Assembly (NCBI RefSeq): GCF_051201015.1
Contig: NZ_JBPEHI010000002.1
Strand: one strand, 5' to 3'
Source: Petrimonas sulfuriphila
GTDB lineage: Bacteria; Bacteroidota; Bacteroidia; Bacteroidales; Dysgonomonadaceae
Length of the DNA: 64,000 nucleotides
The notes under the pieces were generated by a model. It searched no databases. It was not told where the DNA came from and saw only the letters and a list, made by a program, of their open reading frames with translations. This document shows positions 17,370 to 24,949 of the stretch, in pieces. Position numbers and translations under genes: made by a program. The number at the start of each line of letters is the position of its first letter. Position 1 is the stretch's first letter.

Positions 17370-17720
17370 ATGAAAACAACCTTTAAATTTATCGGAATTG
17401 AAGAAGGTTCACGGTGTCCACATTGTGGAGCTGATGGCAAATATATTTATACGTGGGAGGAAAACGGTGCTTCTCATTCGGCGATGGCCGGGTGTTATAA
17501 GTCGCTCACGGGAATGATTGAAAAAGGAGAGGATGAAAGATACTTTGAAATACTTGCCGAAAAACGTGTGAAGGGTAAGGATTTAACCGGATGGGATAAG
17601 AGCATCGCCAGGCTTTTACAATTTAAACAAGACGGCAAATACCCCGCAGAATGGTGTGATAAAAAGATCAGGCAGCAACTATCCGAAAGGAAGCAATATT
17701 TAAGCAGAAAAAGATATTAA
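17370..17720 (+). CDS. Small zinc-binding phage protein
   Basis: A 116-residue protein with an N-terminal CPHCGADG knuckle (residues 16-19) and a later Cys (AGCYK) that could complete a site. The rest is charged and helical with a basic C-terminus. It opens the rightward small-gene block. Its start is ATG with a purine-poor upstream region, normal for Bacteroidota. Function unknown. Confidence 0.65.
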   Translation: MKTTFKFIGIEEGSRCPHCGADGKYIYTWEENGASHSAMAGCYKSLTGMIEKGEDERYFEILAEKRVKGKDLTGWDKSIARLLQFKQDGKYPAEWCDKKIRQQLSERKQYLSRKRY

Positions 17721-17726
17721 CCAATC

Positions 17727-17744
17727 GGGGGGACTTTTCCTCCC
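17727..17744 (+). terminator. GC-rich hairpin after the first small gene
   Basis: GGGGGGA pairs with TCCTCCC (one G-T) around CTTT, with only a weak TTATT tail. It could be a weak terminator or an RNA-stabilising structure. Confidence 0.5.
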
Positions 17745-17828
17745 TTATTGTAATGCAGCCGGAGACAGTTACAAGCCTGTAAATGCAGAGTACAATATTA
17801 GAACATAAAACAATTAAATATTACAGAT

Positions 17829-18080
17829 ATGGAAACAAAGAACATCACTGAATTAGAAAAAACAATCGTCGATGTGATTTTCAACTACGGAAACGAATAT
17901 GACGGTAAAAAATATATGTCATTCGGCGACCTTGCCGACGATTCTGGTTTAGCCGATGCAAGAATATTAAGAGGTGTTGTCTCCAGCCTTTCAAAGAAGG
18001 GTGTTATTGAAATTGAGAAAGATTTTTTCACCAAGGGAGACACGGCACTATTTTTAAGTTCGGAATACTCGAACGATTAA
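17829..18080 (+). CDS. Small winged-helix-like protein
   Basis: 83 residues. The pattern YMSFGDLADDSGLADARILRG followed by SSLSKKGVIEIE is that of a winged helix that recognises DNA, with a recognition helix and a Gly before a beta wing. It may act as a small regulator. It lies alone between two hairpin-containing gaps. No family was recognised with certainty. Confidence 0.6.
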   Translation: METKNITELEKTIVDVIFNYGNEYDGKKYMSFGDLADDSGLADARILRGVVSSLSKKGVIEIEKDFFTKGDTALFLSSEYSND

Positions 18081-18119
18081 TCCCTAACGGTTCTACCCCG
18101 GTTCGATTCCGGGGAGGGA
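18081..18119 (+). ncRNA. tRNA T-arm-like minihelix
   Basis: TCCCT at the start pairs with AGGGA at the end, and inside a 6-bp stem CCCCGG/CCGGGG carries the canonical T loop TTCGATT. It resembles only the acceptor/T half of a tRNA. No anticodon or D arm is present. It may be a tRNA fragment, a processing signal or an RNA-binding site. Confidence 0.5.
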
Positions 18120-18149
18120 GCAAAACAAATCATTTAAAAACAAAACGAT

Positions 18150-18347
18150 ATGAAAGAAAATTTAATGTTCGGTTGTCTTGGAAACGGGACAACGGTTTGC
18201 GACACAAACGTAACCAGAAACGGAGACTATAAAAACGTCGCACATATAAGTGATACCGGAAAAATTACATGGTACGTGAAAAGAATTTCACGGGAGGCAA
18301 GAATAATAATTGAAAATGAAGCAGAAAAACACATAGATAATTATTAA
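18150..18347 (+). CDS. Hypothetical small protein
   Basis: 65 residues with two Cys (GCLG, CDTN), a beta-rich centre and a charged helical C-terminus. No domain recognised. It starts with ATG after an AT-rich leader and is followed by a GC-rich hairpin. Confidence 0.55.
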   Translation: MKENLMFGCLGNGTTVCDTNVTRNGDYKNVAHISDTGKITWYVKRISREARIIIENEAEKHIDNY

Positions 18348-18387
18348 TCGTCCGAACGATTTAAAACAGCCTTTAGGTTCGGAGCGT

Positions 18388-18404
18388 CTCCCCGGTTTGG
18401 GGAG
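18388..18404 (+). terminator. GC-rich hairpin after the third small gene
   Basis: CTCCCC pairs with GGGGAG around GGTTT; no T run follows, so termination is doubtful and a transcript-processing or stability role is as likely. Confidence 0.45.
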
Positions 18405-18438
18405 GGTAGGAAATAATTAATTAAATAAATATAACATT

Positions 18439-18846
18439 ATGAAAACAAAAGAATGTATCACAATTAAAGACGTTGAAAATGTAAAAATAGGGGATGTTCT
18501 TAATTTTAGATCACCAACTAATAATAATAAAATAATACGACGAAAAGTGCACTGTTTTAGTATAGATTCGCTTAACGGCGACAACGTTCATGTAAGGATA
18601 GAATTTAAGGCTGGAAATACTATTTATTCTCCAGTTGTGGAAAATGTTATTTCGCTAAATCCACATATAAAACAAGTTAAAAAACAAGTGTCAATGAACA
18701 TTCAAAAAACTACTGGATTTTATAACGGATTTGAAACGGATATTTTTGCGTGGTTTATTGAATACAAAGGAGATAAATCGAGGTATGGCAGACCATTTAT
18801 TTATATCACCAACACCGAAAATAAATTAACTGAATGGTATTTGTAA
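18439..18846 (+). CDS. Hypothetical phage protein
   Basis: 135 residues, beta-rich with basic patches (KIIRRKVH) and an early segment (VKIGDVLNFRS) like small barrel folds that bind nucleic acid. Identity unknown. AT-rich codon use differs from the neighbouring integrase gene, suggesting a separately acquired gene. Confidence 0.55.
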   Translation: MKTKECITIKDVENVKIGDVLNFRSPTNNNKIIRRKVHCFSIDSLNGDNVHVRIEFKAGNTIYSPVVENVISLNPHIKQVKKQVSMNIQKTTGFYNGFETDIFAWFIEYKGDKSRYGRPFIYITNTENKLTEWYL

Positions 18847-18858
18847 TAAACATCCGGT

Positions 18859-18885
18859 CGTAACGAGGTGGTTTATGACGTTACG
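18859..18885 (+). repeat. Inverted repeat after the fourth small gene
   Basis: CGTAACG and CGTTACG form a perfect 7-bp stem around AGGTGGTTTATGA. No T run follows. Confidence 0.45.
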
Positions 18886-18918
18886 GCTGACAAATTATTA
18901 ATTTAAAAAAACAAAGTT

Positions 18919-19179
18919 ATGAAAGCAATAAGACTAAAGACAACGACAGCCCCGAAAGTATATTTCAGCGAGGGAGCATCAAGAGACTGGAGCGTACAGA
19001 AACATGCCTGTGCGCTGGCTTGTAAAGCGGTGGGATTAATTGTGATGAAGTACAATTCAGGCAATGGATTCCCGGACGAGAAGAACGGAGTTTTTGCACA
19101 TTACGTCAAGGAAAGGAAATGCCTTGTCGTGCAGACTATGGAGGAAATGAAAGACGGGCTGATTGTGCCTGAAGTATAA
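18919..19179 (+). CDS. Hypothetical small protein
   Basis: 86 residues, basic, with two Cys (ACALACK) and short beta segments. No domain recognised. Its position just before the integrase suggests lysogeny or recombination control, but this is only context. Confidence 0.55.
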   Translation: MKAIRLKTTTAPKVYFSEGASRDWSVQKHACALACKAVGLIVMKYNSGNGFPDEKNGVFAHYVKERKCLVVQTMEEMKDGLIVPEV

Positions 19180-19389
19180 CGGGGCAGAAAACAACGCATT
19201 TTAAGCCGTTTTAAGCGACAGCATAAAATAAACAGTAAAGAGGTCGGAAAAACAAAAACACCAGCGTGGACGGGCAGAAAATAACCCTGTTCACGCTTTA
19301 TTATCGTTCATTGAAACTGAACGGACAGAAAAAATAACTGTGCAGAAAATAACCGCCAAAAAGAAAAGTGAAAGGCGACAAAAGGGGAA
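19180..19389. other. Gap before the integrase gene
   Basis: 210 nt with several GGGCAGAAAAxAAC-like words (near 19182, 19273, 19322 and 19341), possibly degenerate arm-type integrase sites. No promoter consensus or ORF. Confidence 0.4.
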
Positions 19390-20268
19390 ATGCAAAAAAC
19401 AACAGAAAAAACAACAATTATGAACACATTAAGACAGGCATTCAAAATGAAATATCCCGCATATGCGGACAGCATATTGAACAGATTCGAGAAAATAACC
19501 CACCAAAAAGCGGAATGGGAAAACATGACCAAGGTAAACATGGATATGTTTGTACGTGGATTACAAAAACAAATGGCACGGTCGAGCGCAAAAACATACT
19601 GTTCCATGCTAAAGGCGGTGTTGAATCTTTATTCCGACGAGGTAGATCTGCCAAAATCGTTCAACGAGACGCTTACGGTGAAGAAAGACGTTAGCCAGAA
19701 CATCTATCTTACCGATGAAGAGGTGCAGAAAATAATCGCATACGAGCCGGAAAACGACACGGAAAGAGCGATAAGAAACCAGTTTGCCCTCGGCTGTCTC
19801 ACCGGAGCACGATACTCCGATTACATCATGTTCACAAGTGAAAACATCTTCGCAGGCACGTTAAGATACGTTTCAAAGAAAACAAGCATACAGGCTGACA
19901 TACCGTGTGCCCCTGCGGTGAAAAGGATAATCAGGGAAAACGAGGCGTACGGATTTATCGGAATGGAGTTCACCCTTGCACACTTCAACAACATCATCCG
20001 TGATATCTGCCGGAAAATAGGCATAACGGAAAAAATGAAACTGTATCAGGGCGGAAAATACGTCGAGGGCGAAAAGTGGGAGTTCGTGGCAAGTCATACA
20101 GCCAGAAGATCATTTGCGAGCAATCTTTACCTTAAAGGAATAGACATATATCTGATAGGTAGACTCATGGGACACGCCGGAGGTGTTCAGCAAACAGAAA
20201 AATACATTTGTGTTCCGCTGGCTTCCGCAAGTCAGGAATTAAAGGATTACGTGAAAATGTTTGCATGA
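19390..20268 (+). CDS. Tyrosine recombinase (phage integrase)
   Basis: 292 residues with a SAM-like N-terminal core-binding domain and a full catalytic set: Arg-141 (TGARYSD), Lys-163/164, His-236 and Arg-239 (SHTARR), His-262 (GHAGG) and the nucleophile Tyr-272 (TEKYI). It would join phage and host attachment sites, here probably at a tRNA 3' end (49.3 kb). An ATG at residue 11 (19420) is an alternative start. It lies far from the right attachment site, which is unusual for an integrase. Confidence 0.9.
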   Translation: MQKTTEKTTIMNTLRQAFKMKYPAYADSILNRFEKITHQKAEWENMTKVNMDMFVRGLQKQMARSSAKTYCSMLKAVLNLYSDEVDLPKSFNETLTVKKDVSQNIYLTDEEVQKIIAYEPENDTERAIRNQFALGCLTGARYSDYIMFTSENIFAGTLRYVSKKTSIQADIPCAPAVKRIIRENEAYGFIGMEFTLAHFNNIIRDICRKIGITEKMKLYQGGKYVEGEKWEFVASHTARRSFASNLYLKGIDIYLIGRLMGHAGGVQQTEKYICVPLASASQELKDYVKMFA

Positions 20269-20293
20269 CTTTTAAAACTTTAACTTAATTTCG

Positions 20294-20324
20294 TTTCATT
20301 TTGTGGGGTTTGTTGCTAATTTTG
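20294..20324 (+). promoter_or_regulatory. Promoter of the HTH regulator gene
   Basis: TTTC, 19-nt spacer, TAATTTTG. The predicted start near 20331 lies downstream of the longest possible upstream start codon, which supports translation from ATG 20342. Confidence 0.6.
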
Positions 20325-20341
20325 CGACAAACTCCATGCTT

Positions 20342-20659
20342 ATGAAACCAGTCGACAGGATAAGCCTGTTTATAGAGCACCTAAATATAACCACGGCCGA
20401 ATTCGAGCGGAAATGCGGTCTGTACTACGGTTATGTTGCAAACCAGAAAAGAGGGAGCGGGGGGTTTAGCGGAGAATCATTAAAACAGATATTCGACGTT
20501 TTTCCCGAACTTAATTTTGACTGGGTTATCACTGGACGTGGAACAATGCTTTACTCCGACATATCAACTTATTACAAGGATGCATACGATTCATCCATTA
20601 AACAGATAACAACCCTGTATCATATCATAGGCGAGCTGGAGGCAAAAAAACAAATCTGA
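20342..20659 (+). CDS. Phage HTH regulator, Bacteroidota repressor-like
   Basis: 105 residues from the ATG after the promoter. The order MKPVDRISLFIEHLN, AEFERKCG, then a Pro-Glu segment and DWVITGRGTML is the pattern of short helix-turn-helix regulators found in Bacteroidota prophages. The C-terminal 35 residues are helical and could dimerise. It is transcribed from its own promoter beside the integrase, so it may control integrase or the early/lysogenic decision. A second XRE regulator lies at 48.6 kb. Confidence 0.7.
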   Translation: MKPVDRISLFIEHLNITTAEFERKCGLYYGYVANQKRGSGGFSGESLKQIFDVFPELNFDWVITGRGTMLYSDISTYYKDAYDSSIKQITTLYHIIGELEAKKQI

Positions 20660-20669
20660 TACTGAATAA

Positions 20670-20701
20670 GTTGCAAAAATAACAGCTTTTCGCTATATTT
20701 G
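20670..20701 (+). promoter_or_regulatory. Promoter of the possible small terminase gene
   Basis: GTTG, 20-nt spacer, TATATTTG, 14 nt before the ATG. Confidence 0.6.
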
Positions 20702-20714
20702 TTACAAAAAAGAT

Positions 20715-21206
20715 ATGGCAAAAGAAAAGAATTTAACGGCGAGGTTGATGAAGCAGTTTGACGTTTCTGCCGATGATGTGTATTTTTCGATGTTGCTTGC
20801 AATGGGTCTGCCACAATCAGAGGCTTTCATTGCAGTATTTCGCCCGCTAACGTCAGGGACGACCGCTCTCGCAAACAGGCATATCCGGGAAAATCCAAGC
20901 ATCAATTCACTTATCACATATCTTAAATCCGAATCAGGCACTCACGAATCTGATAGCGAATTGACCGACGAGGATGCAAGAGAACTCGTTGAAAGGTACA
21001 AGGACAAGGACTATGTGCTTAACGAACTAATCAAGGCATCTAAAATGATGAACGGCAAGGAAAGGGCTGATGCGCTAATGAAAATTGCCGACCTGCAACA
21101 GATGCGCAAGGAGGAAAATAAAACAGAAGAGGAGCGTGTCCACTACTATATCCCGCTTCCTTTCTGCAAAAATTGTCCGAACAAGAACAGTCTCGGCGAG
21201 CGGTGA
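20715..21206 (+). CDS. Possible terminase small subunit
   Basis: A 163-residue charged helical protein. Residues 25-65 follow the Terminase_2-like pattern: an HTH-like segment (GLPQSEAFIAVFRP) and then A..R.IRENPSI..LI. The centre is a coiled coil (ELVERYKDKDYV...KERADALMKIADL) and the end has a CxxCP motif (FCKNCPN). TerS proteins recognise the packaging site and activate TerL. Here it would be 10 kb from terL on the same strand with its own promoter. Regulator is the alternative. Confidence 0.5.
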   Translation: MAKEKNLTARLMKQFDVSADDVYFSMLLAMGLPQSEAFIAVFRPLTSGTTALANRHIRENPSINSLITYLKSESGTHESDSELTDEDARELVERYKDKDYVLNELIKASKMMNGKERADALMKIADLQQMRKEENKTEEERVHYYIPLPFCKNCPNKNSLGER

Positions 21207-21207
21207 A

Positions 21208-21232
21208 ATAAAAAAGGCGGTATTACCCGCCT
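21208..21232 (-). terminator. Terminator of the 25-kb leftward early operon
   Basis: AAGGCGG pairs with CCGCCTT around a 5-nt loop; on the minus strand it is followed by six T. It lies directly after the last leftward gene and also 3' of the convergent rightward gene. Confidence 0.8.
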
Positions 21233-21236
21233 TGAA

Positions 21237-21608
21237 TTATCCAGCCCTTTTATCCCTGTTTATCTTTCTTTGCCTTAAAGCATTTCCGAAATTCAGCATT
21301 TCTTCAACCCTGTTTTCTATTATAGGTTTCATATACGTTTTGTGAAGAATAAAATCCTCCAACGTCTCACCCCTCAATAAAACACCAGTCAAGGCAAGTC
21401 CGGTTCCCCTATAATCCGGAAGCGGTGCGTTCTTTACATTCCGATAACACTCGCAAAGAACGTATTTCTTCTTTCCGTCGCCCAAAATGGTGTAATCGAG
21501 CTTCATGCTTTCCATTTCCTTTTCCGGTATGCTTATATCCCTACATCTATCAATGTACACATCCCGCTCTTCGTCTGTTAAATTAGCCAATCTTCTTGCG
21601 TTAATCAT
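21237..21608 (-). CDS. Hypothetical phage protein
   Basis: 123 residues from the ATG; a TTG codon nine codons upstream is less likely. The N-terminus is charged (LTDEERDVYIDRC) and there is a CECYR motif near the middle. The C-terminus is basic. Last gene of the early operon; unknown function. Confidence 0.6.
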   Translation of the reverse strand: MINARRLANLTDEERDVYIDRCRDISIPEKEMESMKLDYTILGDGKKKYVLCECYRNVKNAPLPDYRGTGLALTGVLLRGETLEDFILHKTYMKPIIENRVEEMLNFGNALRQRKINRDKRAG

Positions 21609-21627
21609 ATGTTTAATTTTAAATCTG

Positions 21628-21858
21628 CTACTCAATATTTCTTATAAATCCCAAAAGTTCATCCCCGCATTCCTCACGGAACATCGCCATGAACTTTTCC
21701 AGAACGTCATATCCGGTTAAATCTTCATTACCGTCCAGATTATATTCCATCCTCTTTCTGAAATTGTGCTCTATTTCCCAAAGAACACCAGCCATCTCCG
21801 TACTGTGGATGGCGCATTTCAGCTTATGCCTATCCTTTATTTTTATCGTCGCTTTCAT
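21628..21858 (-). CDS. Small conserved phage protein (MKAT...VLW family)
   Basis: 76 residues. The arrangement MKATIKI, ...CAIHSTEMAGVLWEIE and a charged helical end resembles a small family I know from phages, in which an N-terminal Leu/Val strand is followed by a helix with a V-L-W core. No biochemical role is known. Confidence 0.6.
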   Translation of the reverse strand: MKATIKIKDRHKLKCAIHSTEMAGVLWEIEHNFRKRMEYNLDGNEDLTGYDVLEKFMAMFREECGDELLGFIRNIE

Positions 21859-21866
21859 CGATATTC

Positions 21867-22118
21867 CTATTTATCGTCTGTTTCAACGCTTAATCTCTTT
21901 TCAAAGTCTTTCAGTACGCTTACAAGCTCGTCAATACAGTCAATAGCCCATCGTTCCGTTCTTATCACGTAATATGTTCCCGCTCCGTTGTCGTCCGTTG
22001 AGACCTCCAATTCCTGATATTCGTCACGGTCTTGGTCGTCAATTTGAAAGTAAGTTACTTTCATTTCCGAAATACCCACTTCTTCTATTTCCGGTAAAAT
22101 TCCTGCTTTTATCTTCAT
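21867..22118 (-). CDS. Hypothetical acidic protein
   Basis: 83 residues, acidic, beta-rich in the middle with a helical C-terminus. No family recognised. Its start follows a 20-nt repeat also seen upstream of another gene at 22.7 kb. Confidence 0.5.
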   Translation of the reverse strand: MKIKAGILPEIEEVGISEMKVTYFQIDDQDRDEYQELEVSTDDNGAGTYYVIRTERWAIDCIDELVSVLKDFEKRLSVETDDK

Positions 22119-22126
22119 TTGTCTAA

Positions 22127-22147
22127 ATTTAAAACATTCGTAAATGT
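22127..22147 (-). repeat. Leader repeat copy 1 (ATTTACGAATGTTTTAAA type)
   Basis: A copy of the same sequence lies at 22719-22738. It forms a small hairpin (ACATT-TACG-AATGT) 10-20 nt before the following start codon. Confidence 0.5.
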
Positions 22148-22163
22148 CATGTTAGCAGTAATT

Positions 22164-22469
22164 TTAGGTGTAAACATAACCGCAGTCGTGACAAATGTCT
22201 GCATCGTCAGTTATTGTTACTTGTGTACTGCCACACATTACGCATTCTTCATGTTCTGGAAACTGGTCGCTGTTTACTTCCAAATGGCTGTAATTGTTGC
22301 CATCGGAATAAAAACTACTGCTAACATCGGCTAAAACAAAATTTTTATTTACTCCGTTTCTGCTATCAATGAAGTTTACTACCATTTCAAAAATTCTTAT
22401 TTCGTTTGCGCCACTTTCAAAGATGTGGTCAATCTCTAATTTCAGGTGTTTTTTGTCTTGTTCTGTCAT
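22164..22469 (-). CDS. Zinc-ribbon protein
   Basis: 101 residues with a C-terminal ribbon: CVMCG (residues 77-80) and CHDCG (93-96). The N-terminus is charged and helical. Perhaps a nucleic-acid or protein-binding early protein. AT-rich and flanked by unusual non-coding spacers. Confidence 0.55.
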   Translation of the reverse strand: MTEQDKKHLKLEIDHIFESGANEIRIFEMVVNFIDSRNGVNKNFVLADVSSSFYSDGNNYSHLEVNSDQFPEHEECVMCGSTQVTITDDADICHDCGYVYT

Positions 22470-22525
22470 TTTTTCGTTCTTTTAATCAATAAATAAAAAC
22501 TATCGTTTAGCCCGAAACCGTTATC

Positions 22526-22714
22526 CTATGACAGCATCCGATAAAAAACCACCGCTGCAAAGTTTTGTTGAAACATGTAAGACTGCTCAACCACTTTTAC
22601 GTCAACTTGTATTACCTCAATGTCTGTTCTGTTAATGAACTCTTCAAAGCCTTCCATTGTGTTAAATAACTGTACTTTTTTCATTTTTATTTGTGTTGTG
22701 GAGCTATCTTCCAT
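22526..22714 (-). CDS. Hypothetical small protein
   Basis: 62 residues from ATG. Beta-alpha pattern (KKVQLFNTMEGFEEFINRTD...VVEQSYMFQ) with hydrophobic C-terminus. A longer frame starting at TTG 22756 would overlap the upstream gene and is less likely. Confidence 0.5.
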   Translation of the reverse strand: MEDSSTTQIKMKKVQLFNTMEGFEEFINRTDIEVIQVDVKVVEQSYMFQQNFAAVVFYRMLS

Positions 22715-22718
22715 AATT

Positions 22719-22738
22719 TTAAAACATTCGTAAATGCC
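22719..22738 (-). repeat. Leader repeat copy 2
   Basis: Same sequence as at 22127-22147 with GC-rich extension (TGCCTACAACGTGG) upstream; see the finding on cassette-like spacers. Confidence 0.5.
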
Positions 22739-22752
22739 ACGTTGTAGGCAAT

Positions 22753-23019
22753 TCAATCACGCCACGTTACCATCATTGCTTCGAGTTTATCACCAAGCAA
22801 CGAACTACCATAATTTTCAAACTTCATTTTAATCGAAGGATGTACTTCTAATCCATTCGGGCATTGAGTTAAAAATGGTAATTGTCTTTTATCTTCACTA
22901 ATTGAAAGGGCTTCTAAAATGAAGTCATTCAAATTTTTTGGCTCATCAGAAGAACTGCGCACAACATTGTATAAATGTTCATTGCCGTGTTCATCTGTAA
23001 TTTTAAGTTCAAGTTTCAT
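22753..23019 (-). CDS. Hypothetical protein
   Basis: 88 residues, beta-rich with a C-terminal helix. No family recognised. Part of the same spacer-separated set of small genes. Confidence 0.5.
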   Translation of the reverse strand: MKLELKITDEHGNEHLYNVVRSSSDEPKNLNDFILEALSISEDKRQLPFLTQCPNGLEVHPSIKMKFENYGSSLLGDKLEAMMVTWRD

Positions 23020-23084
23020 ATCTACTTAGTTTTAATTTGATAATTCTGTTTTTCAAAATCGGCAACGCCATTTATACCTTGCCG

Positions 23085-23291
23085 TTATCCGTTTGGGTGA
23101 ATTTTACAACCATTAGGATACCACTTGTCGCTCCCGGTAAATCTTATGCACTTGCACTCGCTATCCGGAAAATCATCGCTAACGGAACCAACACAAAACA
23201 AATACAATAACTGCTCTTTTGCCTCGGACGGCTCTATTGCCTTATTGTAAAGCAATTCTAAAATTTGGTCTATACTCATTTTATCGCTCAT
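23085..23291 (-). CDS. Hypothetical Cys-containing small protein
   Basis: 68 residues. An N-terminal helical part (DQILELLYNKAIEPSEAKEQL) and a Cys-rich end (CKC, C, with His-Pro). Overlaps the stop of the YopX gene by 4 nt. Confidence 0.5.
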   Translation of the reverse strand: MSDKMSIDQILELLYNKAIEPSEAKEQLLYLFCVGSVSDDFPDSECKCIRFTGSDKWYPNGCKIHPNG

Positions 23292-23827
23292 ATCCGTGAT
23301 TTTTGGGGGTTATCGTCATATAACCCGATTTGTTCATCGCCCCGCATCGTATCGATCAGGGTTTGCTTTTGTTGATATTTATCGTGAATATTGCCGATAA
23401 CCTCCATTCTTCTCTGATAATATTCAGACAGGACATACGGTTTATACCGTGTTGAGCTTCCTCCGCTACCCATCGGTTCGGATTCATCGAATTTTTTGTA
23501 CGCTGATTTCCCGGTAAGACCGAACATCCCATATTTCGGGAAATATTTGATAACTGATGATGTTGCTCCTATAATTACAATATCCCCCTCATAAATCTTT
23601 ACCCCGTTTTTATCTTTCAGCCCGGTGTACTGACAAACAGTTTCGGGATAAACTACATCCAGTTGTCCAGAACAATAATGCAGCCCGTCATCCGTGAAAT
23701 CACCGTGAACAACATTTGCAAAGCTGCTAAATATCCTATATGTATCGGTTTCTGTATTTATTACTATATCACCATACACCCATTCACCATTTCTAATTTT
23801 CTTTGCTTTGAATTTAATCTCTCTCAT
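23288..23827 (-). CDS. YopX family protein
   Basis: 179 residues. The order MREIKFKAK, GEWVYGDI, CQYTGLKDKNG..IYEGDIV and IGNIHDK is the YopX signature, a fold common in phages and integrative elements. Molecular role unknown. The start overlaps the previous stop. Confidence 0.85.
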   Translation of the reverse strand: MREIKFKAKKIRNGEWVYGDIVINTETDTYRIFSSFANVVHGDFTDDGLHYCSGQLDVVYPETVCQYTGLKDKNGVKIYEGDIVIIGATSSVIKYFPKYGMFGLTGKSAYKKFDESEPMGSGGSSTRYKPYVLSEYYQRRMEVIGNIHDKYQQKQTLIDTMRGDEQIGLYDDNPQKSRI

Positions 23828-24116
23828 TATTTTTTTTTAGTTCGTTTTCAAATTCCTTTTCTATACTCTTTTTAACAAAACGATCTATCTCTTTTTCAGT
23901 AAGAAAGTCTTTAAATGTTTCTTTCAGGTACTCCGAAATAGAATCCTTTATCGCCTTCATTGCTTCGTAATCCTCGCTGTCCATCAAATCTTTCATCATC
24001 CCAACGTTTCCCATTATCCATTCTAACGGATCGCCCTTGTACAGATAAGGCATATTGCGAACAAATGATGATGCTATTTCCTTATATCCGTTGTATAAGT
24101 CCTTGTCAAATGCCAT
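23814..24116 (-). CDS. Hypothetical acidic helical protein
   Basis: 100 residues, Lys/Glu-rich, helical with a conserved-looking YKGDPLEWIMG segment. It overlaps the YopX gene start. No family recognised. Confidence 0.5.
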   Translation of the reverse strand: MAFDKDLYNGYKEIASSFVRNMPYLYKGDPLEWIMGNVGMMKDLMDSEDYEAMKAIKDSISEYLKETFKDFLTEKEIDRFVKKSIEKEFENELKKNNERD

Positions 24117-24126
24117 CGTTTTTTAG

Positions 24127-24276
24127 TTAGTTTTCAATAAAATACCCACAATCCACCTCGTTAAAACCACTATAACTGTACGTCTCCCAAGGCAGGCAAT
24201 CCAGATACCTCTTGCATTTCAGTTTCTTTTCGCAACGCTCGTTTGCGCAGCGGGAAGTGTCTTTATTTAGCATCAT
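24127..24276 (-). CDS. Cys-rich small protein
   Basis: 49 residues from ATG-ATG that overlaps the previous stop. Four or more Cys in the order CANERCEKKLKCKRYLDC fit a small zinc site. Basic. Possibly a nucleic-acid-binding protein. Confidence 0.5.
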   Translation of the reverse strand: MMLNKDTSRCANERCEKKLKCKRYLDCLPWETYSYSGFNEVDCGYFIEN

Positions 24277-24596
24277 TTCTCGCCTCCTTCCTCGATGGGT
24301 CGCCAACCGATAATTTTCCGACTTGTTGACCCTTCTACCGTCCAATCATTTCCAATACCAAGAGGGAAGTAACGTCCAACACCGTATTTTAATTTCCCTG
24401 TCGCTGTCTCATACTTTACAAAAACAGAAACATTGCTTTCTGGCGGCTCCTCTTTCGGATCTCTCCATTGCATTGCTTCATTGTATCCTGAAATAAAAGA
24501 TTCCTCCAATATAAGTTTAGGATTTGAGTGTATCACCCCGACATTATATTTAAGGTCGTGCGCTCTTTCTCTCAATGTTTCTTCAATCGTTTTCAT
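24273..24596 (-). CDS. DUF551-like protein, copy 1
   Basis: 107 residues from an ATG that overlaps the previous stop (ATGA). MKTIEETLRERA, WRDPKEEPPE and a C-terminal IIGWRPI motif match DUF551-type proteins of phages. Paralogous to the genes at 26.5 and 30.4 kb, which indicates duplication in this operon. Confidence 0.6.
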   Translation of the reverse strand: MKTIEETLRERAHDLKYNVGVIHSNPKLILEESFISGYNEAMQWRDPKEEPPESNVSVFVKYETATGKLKYGVGRYFPLGIGNDWTVEGSTSRKIIGWRPIEEGGEK

Positions 24597-24943
24597 TCCA
24601 AACACTCCTTTACTCTACATTCGTAATTCCCCTGACAAGCCTGTTTGCCCTCTTGTTCTGTCTCGAATTTTCCTATTTGATTAATTCTTCTGAATGCCAA
24701 CCATTTTTTAGATTGCACGTCATACTGTACACAGTAAGTTCCAAAATTTGATTTTGCCCAATGAGTATAGTCCTCATGACTGCTATTCCACTCCAACGGC
24801 TTTATCTTCGGAGAGGATTGATTAGCAAACCAATCAGCAAAATCGGCAGCTTCAGACCATCCAATCAGCTTGTTTTTATCCCACCCTCGCATTTCTGCAA
24901 ACTTGTAAAGCATATCTCCTGCTTCTGTAGGTTCTGTTTTCAT
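24593..24943 (-). CDS. Paralogous hypothetical protein, copy 1
   Basis: 116 residues. Starts MKTEPT and ends RRVKECLE-like (YECRVKECLE), matching the gene at 26,818-27,168. The centre carries SSPKIKPLEW. Function unknown. Confidence 0.55.
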   Translation of the reverse strand: MKTEPTEAGDMLYKFAEMRGWDKNKLIGWSEAADFADWFANQSSPKIKPLEWNSSHEDYTHWAKSNFGTYCVQYDVQSKKWLAFRRINQIGKFETEQEGKQACQGNYECRVKECLE

Positions 24944-24949
24944 AATAAA

